DNA of 64,000 nucleotides. Origin: Hyphomicrobiales bacterium. GTDB taxonomy: Bacteria; Pseudomonadota; Alphaproteobacteria; Rhizobiales; Rhizobiaceae. Under the pieces are notes generated by a model that made no database searches, was not told the DNA's origin, and saw nothing but the letters and a program-made list of their open reading frames with translations. Shown piece after piece: positions 33,618 through 42,766 of this stretch; within the stretch, counting starts at the first letter, position 1; the number at the start of each line of letters is the position of its first letter. A program made the translations under genes and the position numbers. The DNA lies in contig UCJU01000019.1 of the NCBI GenBank assembly GCA_900472925.1, forward strand, positions 124,001-188,000, given 5' to 3'.

Positions 33618-34334
33618 ATGATTACGCTTGAACGGCAATCGCTACTGGGTAAGGAGATATCGGCTGCTGAAAGCCGTCCTCGCTGGCTGCAGGTCTTGCA
33701 GAACGTGGCAAAAGAGTTCGGCTATACCCATGCAAGCCTGATGCGGGTCCCCAGACCGGAAGAGGATCTGATCGCCAACACGCTGTTGGAAACGACCCTG
33801 CCAATCCGGTTTATCCGTGAATTCGATGAGATGCGCTTGTTGCGGTTTTGCCCGGTCCTGCCAAAGGTCAAGCAATCCATCATGCCGCAATCTTGGTCGC
33901 TGGCCGACCTCGACGTCGAACAGCCTGAAGTCGCGCCGATCGTCGAGCTTTTGACGCAGTACGGCATTCACAACGGTCTTACCATTCCGACGAACGCCTT
34001 GAACGGGGACAGGCACCTGATGCGCTTTGATGGTCGTTGCGACCATCCTTCCCAGGTTGCCCTGAACGAAATCGGCATGATCGCACTTCACGCCTTCGAC
34101 GCTTATGAGAGAATGCGTAGAACGGAGATGGAAACGCCACGCGCTTTGACGAAGCGCGAATTGGAAGTCATCCACTGGACATCACAGGGAAAGACATCCG
34201 CCGAGATTGGCCAGATTCTGTCGCTGTCTGACCATACCATCAATGCCTACATGAACAATGCGATCCGCAAACTTGACTGTGTCAACCGCACCCAGCTCGT
34301 CGCAAAATCGATCCGGCTCAAGCTGATCAGCTGA
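33618..34334 (+). CDS. LuxR-family regulator with autoinducer-binding-like domain (orphan)
   Basis: A 238-residue regulator. Residues about 20-160 resemble the autoinducer-binding domain (PQSWSLADLD, then YGIHNGLTIPTNALNGDRHLMRF). Residues about 175-235 form the LuxR helix-turn-helix (LTKRELEVIHWTSQGKTSAEIGQIL, core LTKRELEVIHW, then TINAYMNNAIRKLDC). There is no luxI in the window, so it is a LuxR solo, similar to VisN/VisR and relatives. Starts 33561 (GTG) and 33618 (ATG) are both possible; neither has a strong ribosome binding site. Confidence 0.85.
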   Translation: MITLERQSLLGKEISAAESRPRWLQVLQNVAKEFGYTHASLMRVPRPEEDLIANTLLETTLPIRFIREFDEMRLLRFCPVLPKVKQSIMPQSWSLADLDVEQPEVAPIVELLTQYGIHNGLTIPTNALNGDRHLMRFDGRCDHPSQVALNEIGMIALHAFDAYERMRRTEMETPRALTKRELEVIHWTSQGKTSAEIGQILSLSDHTINAYMNNAIRKLDCVNRTQLVAKSIRLKLIS

Positions 34335-34357
34335 CGCTCCCAAGGACGGAGCGCCAG
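34331..34357. terminator. weak bidirectional hairpin
   Basis: CTGACGCTCC and GGAGCGCCAG form an imperfect stem around CAAGGAC, between the ends of the LuxR gene and the convergent DUF2333 gene. No T-run, so termination is uncertain. Confidence 0.3.
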
Positions 34358-34366
34358 CCTGATTGA

Positions 34367-35539
34367 TCAGCGATCCAGAACGGACCGAAGTTCGACAAGG
34401 TTCGAACGCACTCTCAGAACATAAAAGCCCATCGTCGCCAGATGCGAGGGCATGATCCAGCCGCTTTCATCACCGTTGGAAATGATCATCGGCTGAATGC
34501 GCAATGCAGCGCGGGTTTGAAGCAACGTGTCGTTCCACAAGCTGGTCAGGTTGCGCTCGCGGATGACCTGCGAGAAGTCCGCACCCGCAGCAGACAGAAT
34601 GCCGTAATAGCCATAGAGCTGGCCATAGGCGAACCAGAAGCGATCATCCGCACGCGTATCGAACCAGCCGCCATTGTAATTTTCGGAGCGTTCGCGAAGG
34701 ATGGCAGAGGTCCCGCCAATATCGTTGGCGATACGGTCGACAAACTGGATCAGGTTATCGGCACGGCCATCGAAGACGGAATTGCAGAGCGCAAGGCTGG
34801 CATTGAATTTGCGCAGGCTTTCCGCCGCCGAACGATAATAGCTCGGGCTTGGCGTCTTCGGGCCAAATGGATTCAAACCGAAGTACCAGGAATACTCGTC
34901 AAACTGAAGGTTGCCACGCGCGCTTTGTAGATTGGGATCGATGCCCGAAGTCCCGCGAACGCGGCCGAGCGAGTCTACCAGTTCCACGGATGTACGCCGC
35001 ACAGCCTGGTTCACACCGCGCTGAAACGAGGCCTTGTTATCCAGGAACGGTGTGCTGTCCCAATCCATACCGAACAGGCCCAGCCGGTAGAGCAGCATCG
35101 AGGAAATCCAGGAATTCTGATCGACATTATAGTCGATCAGGCCCGCCGATACATCAACGATGGCAGAACTCTGGCAGCTTTTGGCAGTAGTCACCGGGGC
35201 CGTTGACGCCGTTGTTGAGGTCGTGGATGTAGCAGTCGTAGCCGGCGCGGGAGCTGGCAGTTCCTGACCCGCCCCCAGAGTGCGTTCGGCGAATTTATAA
35301 TCCTTGACGTAATCGGGATTGAAGTTGGTCCAGACCTGCGTCTGCCAGATGAAGTAGCCATAAAGCCCGACGAGGAAGACAAGTGCTATAGCAATCGGTA
35401 CCTTGATCACGCCGTTGCGATTTCCATACCAACCGTGCGCAGCCCGGAAGGGCCAGAACAACCCTGCGATCACGACAGAGATACCTCTCCCAAGCGCTGC
35501 GAAAATGCGCCTGAAAAACGCGATAACCGGATCGAGCAT
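34367..35539 (-). CDS. DUF2333 family membrane-anchored protein
   Basis: A 390-residue protein with an N-terminal amphipathic region, one membrane helix (residues about 45-66, VPIAIALVFLVGLYGYFIW) and a Pro/Ala/Thr-rich linker (about 92-118). The large soluble domain carries the DUF2333 text ISSMLLYRLGLFGMDWDSTPFLDNKASFQRGVNQA (core MDWDSTPFLDNKASFQRG). The topology predicts a periplasmic domain anchored in the inner membrane. Function unknown. It is the last gene before the LuxR gene and shares no promoter with it. Confidence 0.88.
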   Translation of the reverse strand: MLDPVIAFFRRIFAALGRGISVVIAGLFWPFRAAHGWYGNRNGVIKVPIAIALVFLVGLYGYFIWQTQVWTNFNPDYVKDYKFAERTLGAGQELPAPAPATTATSTTSTTASTAPVTTAKSCQSSAIVDVSAGLIDYNVDQNSWISSMLLYRLGLFGMDWDSTPFLDNKASFQRGVNQAVRRTSVELVDSLGRVRGTSGIDPNLQSARGNLQFDEYSWYFGLNPFGPKTPSPSYYRSAAESLRKFNASLALCNSVFDGRADNLIQFVDRIANDIGGTSAILRERSENYNGGWFDTRADDRFWFAYGQLYGYYGILSAAGADFSQVIRERNLTSLWNDTLLQTRAALRIQPMIISNGDESGWIMPSHLATMGFYVLRVRSNLVELRSVLDR

Positions 35540-35760
35540 CGTTTAACTCTCCTAAGCGCATAGCTCCTGCAACCCCAATCGATTGTCAGATATCCCATGC
35601 CTGGCTTCACTGGCGGGAGCGTCCTTTACGCTTGTAAAAAGCGTATGACACTCCAGCGCGACAACACCACCTGTCCCGCACTACGGACAAGCTGCCATTC
35701 AGATATGGTGCCGTCGTGCCCGATACAACGGATGGGCTTGAGATTTCCCGCAATGCTTGC
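35540..35760. other. intergenic region, nothing recognised
   Basis: About 220 bases between two leftward genes. No convincing coding frame, hairpin with T-run or repeat was seen, apart from the presumed promoter of the DUF2333 gene. Confidence 0.5.
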
Positions 35761-36783
35761 TCAGTCAGCCATACCGGTGGAGGCGTTCAGGCGGCTCAGA
35801 AGCGCTTCGTCTGCGCGGTGCTTTCGTGCCTGAATATCCTGCAAGGTGACGATCCCCTGTCCATGCAGGGTCAAAAGCTCGCCAAAAACAGCAAGAGGCG
35901 CTGGCACTTCACCGCCTGCTGCGCTTGGAACCTCAGGCTTTGCATCTGCCAATAGCGGCCCCAGCGAGCCGAACGCGGCATCATAGAGATGGATGCAGCG
36001 CTCAGCCTCGATGTTGAGTGTATTGAGCAAAAGGACATGCAGGGAAATTTCTTGATTCAGCAGATCGATGATGTTTCCCAGCAATACGGCCTGTTGGTTG
36101 AGCACCTCATGTGCGGTGCCTAACCTCTTGCGCTCCGACAGCACCGTCTCGCGCTGTGCTGCGGCTTCTGCCTCCTCCGCTTTCCACTGGTTCAGGCGGG
36201 CTTCGTCCTGCGCATCCGTAATTTTGCGTCGCAGAGTAGCCAGCGAGGCAGCAAGCGTCTTGTCCCGCTGTCGTGCATCATCCATCGCAGCGACGACACC
36301 GCGACGAGCCTCCATGCTGGCAACCAGGTTGGGCTCAACGGCTGAGCGCAACACCGTTGCCTGTTCTTTCCGATCCTGAAGAAGACCATGAACGGCAGCG
36401 GCCTCCAGCAGGATCACCTTCAAGCTATCGGCAATTTCAAGCTTTCGCGCACGAGCGACCTTGAAGGAAACCGCCGTCCGCCGTGTGAAAAAGGCGATGA
36501 ATTTTTCCGGGCCGGTGACATGATCAACCCTGTCGAAGGCTGTATAGGCAGCGTCCGCGCGTGTACCGAAACCATTGATCAGTTTTAAAAGACGCGCCTG
36601 AAAGTCCGTTTCCAACGCCTGCAATTGGGTGAATTGAACGGTTTCCTGCGAAAAGGCGGTCTCTGTAGCATCGGTTGGAAGCGCGCTCAGGGCTTGCGCA
36701 AGCCAGGACGACTGGTCGTGTAGAGCCGCAGCATCGGCGCGTGCCTGCTCGATCTCGCTGTCAAAAGACGACAACTTCACCAT
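35761..36783 (-). CDS. coiled-coil protein of unknown function
   Basis: A 340-residue soluble, almost entirely helical protein, rich in Ala, Glu, Gln and Arg, with no signal peptide or membrane helix. Long heptad-like stretches (residues about 130-220, for example RRKITDAQDEARLNQWKAEE, given as RRKITDAQDEAR) suggest coiled coils. I do not recognise the family. The DUF2333 gene lies downstream on the same strand, 221 bases away, so a shared operon is only possible. The second ATG (MVKLSSFDSE) was used as the start because the first eight residues are atypical. Confidence 0.7.
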   Translation of the reverse strand: MVKLSSFDSEIEQARADAAALHDQSSWLAQALSALPTDATETAFSQETVQFTQLQALETDFQARLLKLINGFGTRADAAYTAFDRVDHVTGPEKFIAFFTRRTAVSFKVARARKLEIADSLKVILLEAAAVHGLLQDRKEQATVLRSAVEPNLVASMEARRGVVAAMDDARQRDKTLAASLATLRRKITDAQDEARLNQWKAEEAEAAAQRETVLSERKRLGTAHEVLNQQAVLLGNIIDLLNQEISLHVLLLNTLNIEAERCIHLYDAAFGSLGPLLADAKPEVPSAAGGEVPAPLAVFGELLTLHGQGIVTLQDIQARKHRADEALLSRLNASTGMAD

Positions 36784-36934
36784 AAAACATCGTCCCCTGA
36801 ATCGCATCGGTAGCGGAAGGCTACCGATATAGATATGTGCGCCCTTTTCTCAAAGCAGGATATCTAAAGTAGCAACTCTCAAAATGAGAATGTGCCGCTT
36901 TGTGCGTCCACTCTCTCCCGCGCGCCAATTAACG

Positions 36935-37513
36935 TCAGCCCTTCACGGCTTCGACCCAATGACGGCGGCAGAAGGACACATATTTTTCATTGCCACCGAC
37001 ATCGATTTGCGCCCCTTCCTTCACGACGTTGCCGTCGGAATCGAAGCGCGCCACCATGGATGCCTTACGGCCGCAGTGGCAGATGGTACGGATTTCCCGC
37101 AATTCATCGGCAATGGCCAAAAGCTCTCTGGATGCCGGAAAAAGCTTGCCCTGAAAATCGGTGCGCAAACCATAAGCCATGACCGGGATACCAAGATTAT
37201 CGGCAATGCGGGCGAGTTGCCAGACGTGGTGCTCCGACAAAAAATTGGCCTCATCGATGAAAACGCAGGCTACCGGTTCTTCTGCCGCCAGCTGCTGCAC
37301 CTCCGCAAAAATATCCGTCTTGTCATCGAAGACCAACGCGTCGGATGAAAGCCCTATGCGCGAAGCCACCTTGCCAATTCCGGCGCGACTATCGAAGGCT
37401 GCCGTGAAAATGAGCGTGCGCATGCCGCGCTCATGATAGTTATAGGATGCCTGCAGCAGCATGGTGGATTTGCCAGCATTCATTGCCGCATAGTTGAAAT
37501 AGAGCTTGGCCAT
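36935..37513 (-). CDS. tdk: thymidine kinase
   Basis: A 192-residue type II thymidine kinase, which phosphorylates thymidine in the salvage pathway. The P-loop is NYAAMNAGKSTMLL (residues about 5-18), the Walker B and catalytic region reads CVFIDEANFLSEHHV with DEA, and the lasso zinc-site cysteines are in TICHCGRKAS and the final FCRRH. The start is one of two adjacent ATGs (37513 or 37516), with the choline operon divergent at 37740. Confidence 0.95.
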   Translation of the reverse strand: MAKLYFNYAAMNAGKSTMLLQASYNYHERGMRTLIFTAAFDSRAGIGKVASRIGLSSDALVFDDKTDIFAEVQQLAAEEPVACVFIDEANFLSEHHVWQLARIADNLGIPVMAYGLRTDFQGKLFPASRELLAIADELREIRTICHCGRKASMVARFDSDGNVVKEGAQIDVGGNEKYVSFCRRHWVEAVKG

Positions 37514-37739
37514 CATGCCCTCCGCGTCGCTTGTCGTCGTCTTGTGCAGGTTGTGCGATGACAAGGGCAAGAGTGGAGATGACGAAAACCACAGTTTTCG
37601 CAATGTGCACGTCATGGTGCGCTGCACAAATTTCACAACGTGTCGCAAACGGCACCGCAATACACGCAAACACGCACGAGTTGATTGTATGGCGAAGATA
37701 TTGATAATGGTTAGGGAACTTAAAAACAGGGAGTAAGCA

Positions 37740-38699
37740 ATGCTTGCAAAAAATCACCGCTGTCTGGCGTTCGCCGCAGCAGTTTCTGCCATGGCCCTCT
37801 TCACCAACGCTGCCTCCGCGGCGGAACCGGCCAGCTGCGGAACCGTCCGTTTCTCGGATGTCGGCTGGACAGATATCACCGCAACGACCGCGACCGCTTC
37901 CGTAATTTTGAAAAGCCTGGGCTATGAGACGGATGTGAAAATTCTCTCCGTTCCAGTCACCTACACCTCCCTGAAGAACAAGGATATCGACGTTTTCCTC
38001 GGCAACTGGATGCCGACGATGGAAGGCGATATCAAAGCCTACCGCGACGACAAATCCGTGGAAACGGTGCGCGAAAACCTGACCGGCGCGAAGTACACAT
38101 TGGCGACCAACGCCAAGGGCGCAGAACTGGGCATCAAGGATTTCAAGGACATCGCGGCACACAGCGACGAGCTGGGCGGCAAGATTTACGGGATCGAACC
38201 CGGCAATGATGGCAATCGCCTGATTTTGGGCATGGTCGAAAAGGGCACATTCGGTCTGAAAGACTTTCAGGTCGTGGAATCCTCCGAACAGGGCATGCTG
38301 TCACAGGTAGCTCGCGCCGAAAAGTCCGGAGACCCGATCGTATTCCTCGGCTGGGAACCCCACCCGATGAACTCCAATTTCAAACTGACCTATCTGACCG
38401 GCGGCGATGATGTTTTCGGTCCCAACCTTGGCGGCGCAACGATCTACACCAACGTCCGTGCCGGCTATGCGCAGGAATGCCCGAATGTCGGCACCTTCCT
38501 CAAAAACCTGCAATTCACGCTGCCCATGGAAAATGAAATCATGGGCAAAATCCTGAATGACGGCATGGAAGGCGAAGCTGCAGCCACCGAATGGCTCAAG
38601 GCAAACCCTGCAGCCATCGAGCCCTGGCTCGCAGGCGTGAAAACCAAGGATGGCAGCGAAGACGCCGCTGCTGCCGCAAAAAAGAATATCGGTCTCTGA
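37740..38699 (+). CDS. choX: choline ABC transporter substrate-binding protein
   Basis: ChoX is the periplasmic choline-binding protein of the ChoXWV importer. A signal peptide ends after ASAA (residue 28). The aromatic choline box is recognisable: Trp43 and Asp45 in DVGWTDI, Trp90 in GNWMPTM, Tyr119 in AKYTLAT and Trp205 in LGWEPHP, matching the residues of known ChoX structures. The gene is followed by a perfect hairpin and then choW and choV. Choline is a source of carbon and of the osmoprotectant glycine betaine in these bacteria. Confidence 0.95.
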   Translation: MLAKNHRCLAFAAAVSAMALFTNAASAAEPASCGTVRFSDVGWTDITATTATASVILKSLGYETDVKILSVPVTYTSLKNKDIDVFLGNWMPTMEGDIKAYRDDKSVETVRENLTGAKYTLATNAKGAELGIKDFKDIAAHSDELGGKIYGIEPGNDGNRLILGMVEKGTFGLKDFQVVESSEQGMLSQVARAEKSGDPIVFLGWEPHPMNSNFKLTYLTGGDDVFGPNLGGATIYTNVRAGYAQECPNVGTFLKNLQFTLPMENEIMGKILNDGMEGEAAATEWLKANPAAIEPWLAGVKTKDGSEDAAAAAKKNIGL

Positions 38700-38726
38700 C
38701 CGCCCATTGATTTTATAGTACGCCCG

Positions 38727-38753
38727 GCTTTCGGTCCCTTGCGGACCGAAAGC
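38727..38753 (+). terminator. intercistronic hairpin between choX and choW
   Basis: GCTTTCGGTCC (38727-38737) and GGACCGAAAGC (38743-38753) form a perfect eleven-base-pair stem with a CTTGC loop and no T-run. Such hairpins after binding-protein genes usually protect the upstream mRNA or give partial termination, so that the binding protein is made in excess over the membrane parts. Confidence 0.7.
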
Positions 38754-38791
38754 TTCAACATGAATCCGTTCGCGAAAGGCAAAATCTTACC

Positions 38792-39643
38792 GTGGAATGG
38801 CTCAGCGCTTCTCAAAATCGTTTACCGATCGGTCGATATGCCAAAGAGGCGGTCGACTGGTTAACCGGAAATCTTTCTTTTTTCTTTGATTGGCTATCCT
38901 TCATTTTCGAAAGCGTCATCGACGCTGTCCTCTATGTTTTGCAAGCACCGCATCCACTCATCATCGTCGCTGTTCTCACCGGGCTTTCGGCGTGGCTGCG
39001 CCGGTCCATCGGCATGCCGTTGTTTACGGCACTCGGTTTGCTGCTCATCATCAACCTTGGCTACTGGAAGGCGACGACGGAAACCCTGGCTCTTGTTCTT
39101 GCAGCAAGCGCCGTCTGCATGGTCGTCGGCGTTCCGCTCGGCATTCTCGCCGCCCGACGCAAATGGGTCTATGCCTTCATGCGACCGGCATTGGATTTGA
39201 TGCAGACGATCCCGACATTCGTCTACCTCATTCCTGCACTGGTGTTGTTCGGCCTGGGCATGGTGCCAGGTTTGATTGCAACGGTGATCTTTGCCCTGCC
39301 CGCCCCCATTCGCCTGACCCGGCTCGGCATCATTTCCACCCCGCCTGCCCTCGTTGAAGCTGCCGTCGCCTTTGGCGCGACACCATCACAGGTGCTGCGA
39401 AAAGTGGAACTGCCTTTCGCCACGCCGCAGATCATGGCCGGCCTGACGCAGACCATCATGCTGTCTTTGTCCATGGTCGTCATTTCCGCACTCGTGGGTG
39501 CGAACGGCCTCGGCGTGCCGGTGGTACGGGCCTTGAACACCGTTAATATCGCCATGGGTTTCGAGGCCGGGCTTTGCATCGTCATTGTCGCGATCATCCT
39601 CGACCGTCTGTTCCGCTTACCTGGCTCGGAGGATGAGGGATGA
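38792..39643 (+). CDS. choW: choline ABC transporter permease
   Basis: A 283-residue inner-membrane permease of the ProW type, with six or more hydrophobic segments. The conserved ABC-permease loop is RLTRLGIISTPPALVEAAVAFGATPSQVLRKVELPFATPQI (core EAAVAFGATPSQVLRKVELP, residues about 185-205), which docks on the ATPase. It begins 92 bases after choX and ends in an ATGA overlap with choV. The start is a GTG (base 38792) in a region with no strong ribosome binding site, so the exact start is uncertain. Confidence 0.92.
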   Translation: MEWLSASQNRLPIGRYAKEAVDWLTGNLSFFFDWLSFIFESVIDAVLYVLQAPHPLIIVAVLTGLSAWLRRSIGMPLFTALGLLLIINLGYWKATTETLALVLAASAVCMVVGVPLGILAARRKWVYAFMRPALDLMQTIPTFVYLIPALVLFGLGMVPGLIATVIFALPAPIRLTRLGIISTPPALVEAAVAFGATPSQVLRKVELPFATPQIMAGLTQTIMLSLSMVVISALVGANGLGVPVVRALNTVNIAMGFEAGLCIVIVAIILDRLFRLPGSEDEG

Positions 39644-40686
39644 GTGACGCAATCAAATTTGAAAACGTCGATATCGTCTTCGGCAGCAATCCAGCCCCCG
39701 CACTGCCGCTGATCGATGCTGGCAGAACCAGAGCCGAAATCAACACGGAAACCGGCCTCGTGCTGGGCGTGGCAAATGCCTCGTTGACGGTAAAGGAAGG
39801 GGAAATTCTGGTTTTGATGGGGCTTTCCGGTTCGGGAAAGTCAACGCTTCTGCGTGCCGTCAACAGACTGGCACCGGTCGTTCGCGGCAGTGTCAGCGTC
39901 AAAACGCCGTCTGGCGACGTCGATCCCTACAAGACATCGGCAAAGGCGTTGCGCGATCTTCGCACGCACACCGTCTCCATGGTGTTTCAGCAGTTCGGAC
40001 TGCTGCCATGGCGCAATGTGGCCGACAATGTCGGGTTCGGGCTCGAACTATCCGGAATGCCGGATGCCGAGCGCAAAAAGCGTGTGGCGGAACAGCTGGA
40101 ACTCGTCAATCTCTCGGACTGGGCAACGCGAAAAGTGGGCGAATTGTCGGGTGGTATGCAACAGCGCGTCGGGTTGGCGAGAGCCTTTGCCACCGGCGCG
40201 CCGATCCTGCTGATGGATGAGCCGTTTTCGGCGCTCGACCCCCTCATCCGCAGCCGACTTCAGGATGAGCTACTGGAATTCCAGAGCCGCCTGAAAAAGA
40301 CCATCCTGTTCGTCAGCCACGACCTGGATGAGGCATTCCGGATCGGCAACCGCATCGCGATGATGGATGGCGGACACATCATCCAATGCGGCACACCGCA
40401 GGAAATCGTCAAAAACCCATCCAATCAGTATGTGGCGGATTTTGTGCAGAACATGAACCCGATCACCATGCTGACGGCAGCAGATGTGATGCGTCCAGGT
40501 GTGACCGCGGAAAATGCCGGACTGTCCGTCTCAGGCACTGCCCGCCCCAGTTCCCCATTGGTCGACATTCTGGACGCGCTCGTGAAACAACCGGGCGCCA
40601 TTGGTATTGTCGATAATGGGTCGGTTGTGGGTACGGTTTCAGCCGACGACGTCGTTCGCGGGCTGACGCTTCACCGGAGAAAATAA
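39640..40686 (+). CDS. choV: choline ABC transporter ATP-binding protein
   Basis: A 348-residue ATPase of the ProV type. Walker A is GLSGSGKST (residues about 62-70), the Q-loop FQQFGLLPW, the signature LSGGMQQRV, Walker B ILLMDEPFSALDP and the H-loop SHDLDEA. A C-terminal region (about 270-348) is CBS-like, which in relatives senses ionic strength. It drives choline uptake with ChoX and ChoW. The start is coupled to the end of choW. Confidence 0.95.
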   Translation: MSDAIKFENVDIVFGSNPAPALPLIDAGRTRAEINTETGLVLGVANASLTVKEGEILVLMGLSGSGKSTLLRAVNRLAPVVRGSVSVKTPSGDVDPYKTSAKALRDLRTHTVSMVFQQFGLLPWRNVADNVGFGLELSGMPDAERKKRVAEQLELVNLSDWATRKVGELSGGMQQRVGLARAFATGAPILLMDEPFSALDPLIRSRLQDELLEFQSRLKKTILFVSHDLDEAFRIGNRIAMMDGGHIIQCGTPQEIVKNPSNQYVADFVQNMNPITMLTAADVMRPGVTAENAGLSVSGTARPSSPLVDILDALVKQPGAIGIVDNGSVVGTVSADDVVRGLTLHRRK

Positions 40687-41166
40687 AAAATACGCTACGG
40701 GGCGGCATTCCTGCCCCGTCGCTGCAGCCTTCGACAGAAGGTGGTTTTGCGGATAATCCACGGATAGACGCAACCGCTCGGCACGATTTCTGGCAATCGA
40801 ATCTGTCAGAATGCGACTCAGTTTTTTTTACCAAGTGCAAAATTTAGGGGAAAGACGCGAAAAAGCGAGCGTTCTCGACTGGGCGTTGCAGCTGGATATT
40901 TTTGGTACAGAATTCCATATTTTGTTAATTATAAGAAAAAATTCACATGAGGGAGTGTGGAATATCTCTAAAATAGAATTTTCGACTATTTTCAGAGTGT
41001 CACGATAAAAACATAGGAATTTTACATATCGCTAATAAAGAGTAGGCTGTACCTTAGATTTAGGTATATACAACGATCTTACCGAATTGATACACTTGGG
41101 CCATATAAGATTTCGATTTGCCAATGAGATAGTCCAAGTCGGACTTCACTCAGGAGAAGTAAGAAT
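40687..41166. other. AT-rich upstream region of the NolR-type gene
   Basis: About 480 bases without a convincing gene. It is clearly richer in A and T than the flanks, and a GC-rich stem (ACGGGGC 40697-40703, GCCCCGT 40713-40719) without a T-run follows choV. The inverted repeat at 41050-41066 is noted separately. Confidence 0.6.
41050..41066. promoter_or_regulatory. inverted repeat TACCT-N7-AGGTA
   Basis: TACCT and AGGTA flank seven bases, about 100 bases before the ATG of the ArsR-type regulator. ArsR-family proteins often repress their own gene through such repeats. The match to a known NolR site was not clear. Confidence 0.35.
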
Positions 41167-41487
41167 ATGAATACAGAATCGCTTTCAGAACAGTCCACTG
41201 CGGCAGCTGGTCTTCTCTCCGCAATGGCAAATCCAAAACGTTTGATGATACTGTGCAGCCTAGTCGAAGGGGAAGTTCCCGTCGGCGTACTTGCAACACA
41301 GGTTGGCCTTAGCCAATCTGCTCTATCACAGCACCTTTCGAAACTGCGCGCCCAGCGTCTCGTTAAGACACGTCGCGACGCACAGACGATCTACTACTCC
41401 AGCACGTCCGAATCCGTGAAAAAAATTCTGGCCACGCTGGAAGGCATTTACTGCGAGTCGGCAGGCGCCGAGAAGACAGCCGCCTGA
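41167..41487 (+). CDS. nolR: ArsR-family regulator, NolR-like
   Basis: A 106-residue winged-helix protein. It resembles NolR, the repressor of nodulation and other genes in Sinorhizobium, with matching blocks FLSAMANPKRLMILCSLVEGE-type text (here AAGLLSAMANPKRLMIL), VGLSQSALSQHLSKLRAQRLV and TRRDAQTIYYSS. The recognition helix is SQSALSQHLSKLR (residues about 57-69). No metal-binding Cys box is seen. A global regulator linking growth and surface traits is plausible from the family. AGGAG lies eight bases before the ATG. Confidence 0.85.
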   Translation: MNTESLSEQSTAAAGLLSAMANPKRLMILCSLVEGEVPVGVLATQVGLSQSALSQHLSKLRAQRLVKTRRDAQTIYYSSTSESVKKILATLEGIYCESAGAEKTAA

Positions 41488-41556
41488 ATGATAGCGCAAA
41501 CAGCAGGCGAGGATCAGCTTCATTGAAGCTCCATGCGCCTGAATGAGCGATTGTAC

Positions 41557-41596
41557 AAACGCCACGTGTCTTCCCACCACGTGGCGTTTTTTTGTG
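41557..41596. terminator. bidirectional terminator
   Basis: AAACGCCACGTG (41557-41568) and CACGTGGCGTTT (41578-41589) form a twelve-base-pair stem with a nine-base loop, then a run of seven Ts on the plus strand. It ends the nolR-like gene and probably the convergent DUF3095 gene. Confidence 0.88.
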
Positions 41597-42766
41597 TCAG
41601 GCCATTGCCTGCATCTGAAGCTTGAGACTGCTTGCCGCCCTGGCATATCCGCCGTCCCCGCCATCGACAAAATGCATGTGATCTTTCGATAGTGGCGATG
41701 GCACGATACAGGTCATCAGCGCCGTATCCTGCTCATGCAAGCCATAGAAACAGACGCCTTCACGCGCAGCGCCCTCCAGTCTGGCCTTGATTTTCTTCAG
41801 ACGCTCCGGATCGACATCCACCGTCATCTTCAGCCCATCATCGAACTTGCGAAAATCGGTATTGCTGGCGACGGAGCGCTTATATTGGATAGGGTCGAAC
41901 CGCCCAATGGGCTTGCGAAGCCGATAAAGGACCGTGATAATCGCCGTCTGCATCAGCACCCATGCGCCCTTACGGATTTGCGATAGCCTGTCGCGGTAGG
42001 CGGAAAGGGCGCGTGCTTCCAGAACCATTCCTTCACGGATGAAACCCAGCGGTGGCCCATCGACGGGAACCGGATGCCCACAACGCCCATCCGAATTGGA
42101 AAGAGCTGCTATTTCCGACACGATATCCCGAAAAGCGGTGGAATCGCCATTCGGACCCGGGATCGCGATGATAGAGACCACTTTGCCATGGGTTGCCTGA
42201 ATAGGGTTCCAGCGGCAGGAAAGGCCTGTCAGATCAGGACGCTCGCCGCGACCGGCCCCTTCAACCAGATAGTGACCCTGCTTCATCTGCTCATCGGCCC
42301 AGTTATTGCCTCCGCCGGAAAACATGGCGTAGGAAACATCATCACTCGCCTGGAAGCGTGCCACGCGCACGTCAAAGCCATGTTCACGAATTGCCGAAAG
42401 TGGAACGATGGCAGCCCTGAGCGTGAGGCCAATATCGTCAGCCACCCAGCTCTGGACCTTCGACAAAGCCTCCCGCGCTGCCTCGACCTGAGAGGGCGGC
42501 ACGGCGACGACCGCACCATCACCACCAAAGACGAATGGCAGATCGTGACGATCGAGTGCGTTGAGAATACCGGATATGACGCCAGCACCTGCCATGTTAA
42601 CGGCCTTGTAGCGCCCTCCGTCGATAGCGCCAGTGGAATCGATGATATCGGCCAGCGCCAGAGCCCAGCCCTCCGGCAGGGGGCGATAAAGCATCGGGTC
42701 GGCTACATCCTCGAAATGCAGGAAGACCGGCAGGTCGTTCAGGAACTCTTCGTCTGGCGATGTCAT
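41597..42766 (-). CDS. DUF3095 family protein
   Basis: A 389-residue soluble protein of the DUF3095 type. The N-terminal half has a nucleotide-cyclase-like fold: ALADIIDSTGAIDGGRYKAVNMAGAG (core ADIIDSTGAIDGGRYK, near residue 40) and LPFVFGGDGAVVAVPP, which resemble the metal and GGD-type regions of class III cyclases. The C-terminal part includes DVDPERLKKIKARLEGAAREG. Cyclase activity is unproven. It converges with the nolR-like gene through a shared terminator. Confidence 0.88.
   Translation of the reverse strand: MTSPDEEFLNDLPVFLHFEDVADPMLYRPLPEGWALALADIIDSTGAIDGGRYKAVNMAGAGVISGILNALDRHDLPFVFGGDGAVVAVPPSQVEAAREALSKVQSWVADDIGLTLRAAIVPLSAIREHGFDVRVARFQASDDVSYAMFSGGGNNWADEQMKQGHYLVEGAGRGERPDLTGLSCRWNPIQATHGKVVSIIAIPGPNGDSTAFRDIVSEIAALSNSDGRCGHPVPVDGPPLGFIREGMVLEARALSAYRDRLSQIRKGAWVLMQTAIITVLYRLRKPIGRFDPIQYKRSVASNTDFRKFDDGLKMTVDVDPERLKKIKARLEGAAREGVCFYGLHEQDTALMTCIVPSPLSKDHMHFVDGGDGGYARAASSLKLQMQAMA

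Noticed and set aside
40697-40719. GC-rich stem after choV as a terminator
   Set aside because: The stem is only seven base pairs with a nine-base loop, and no T-run follows on the plus strand, so I did not call it a terminator.
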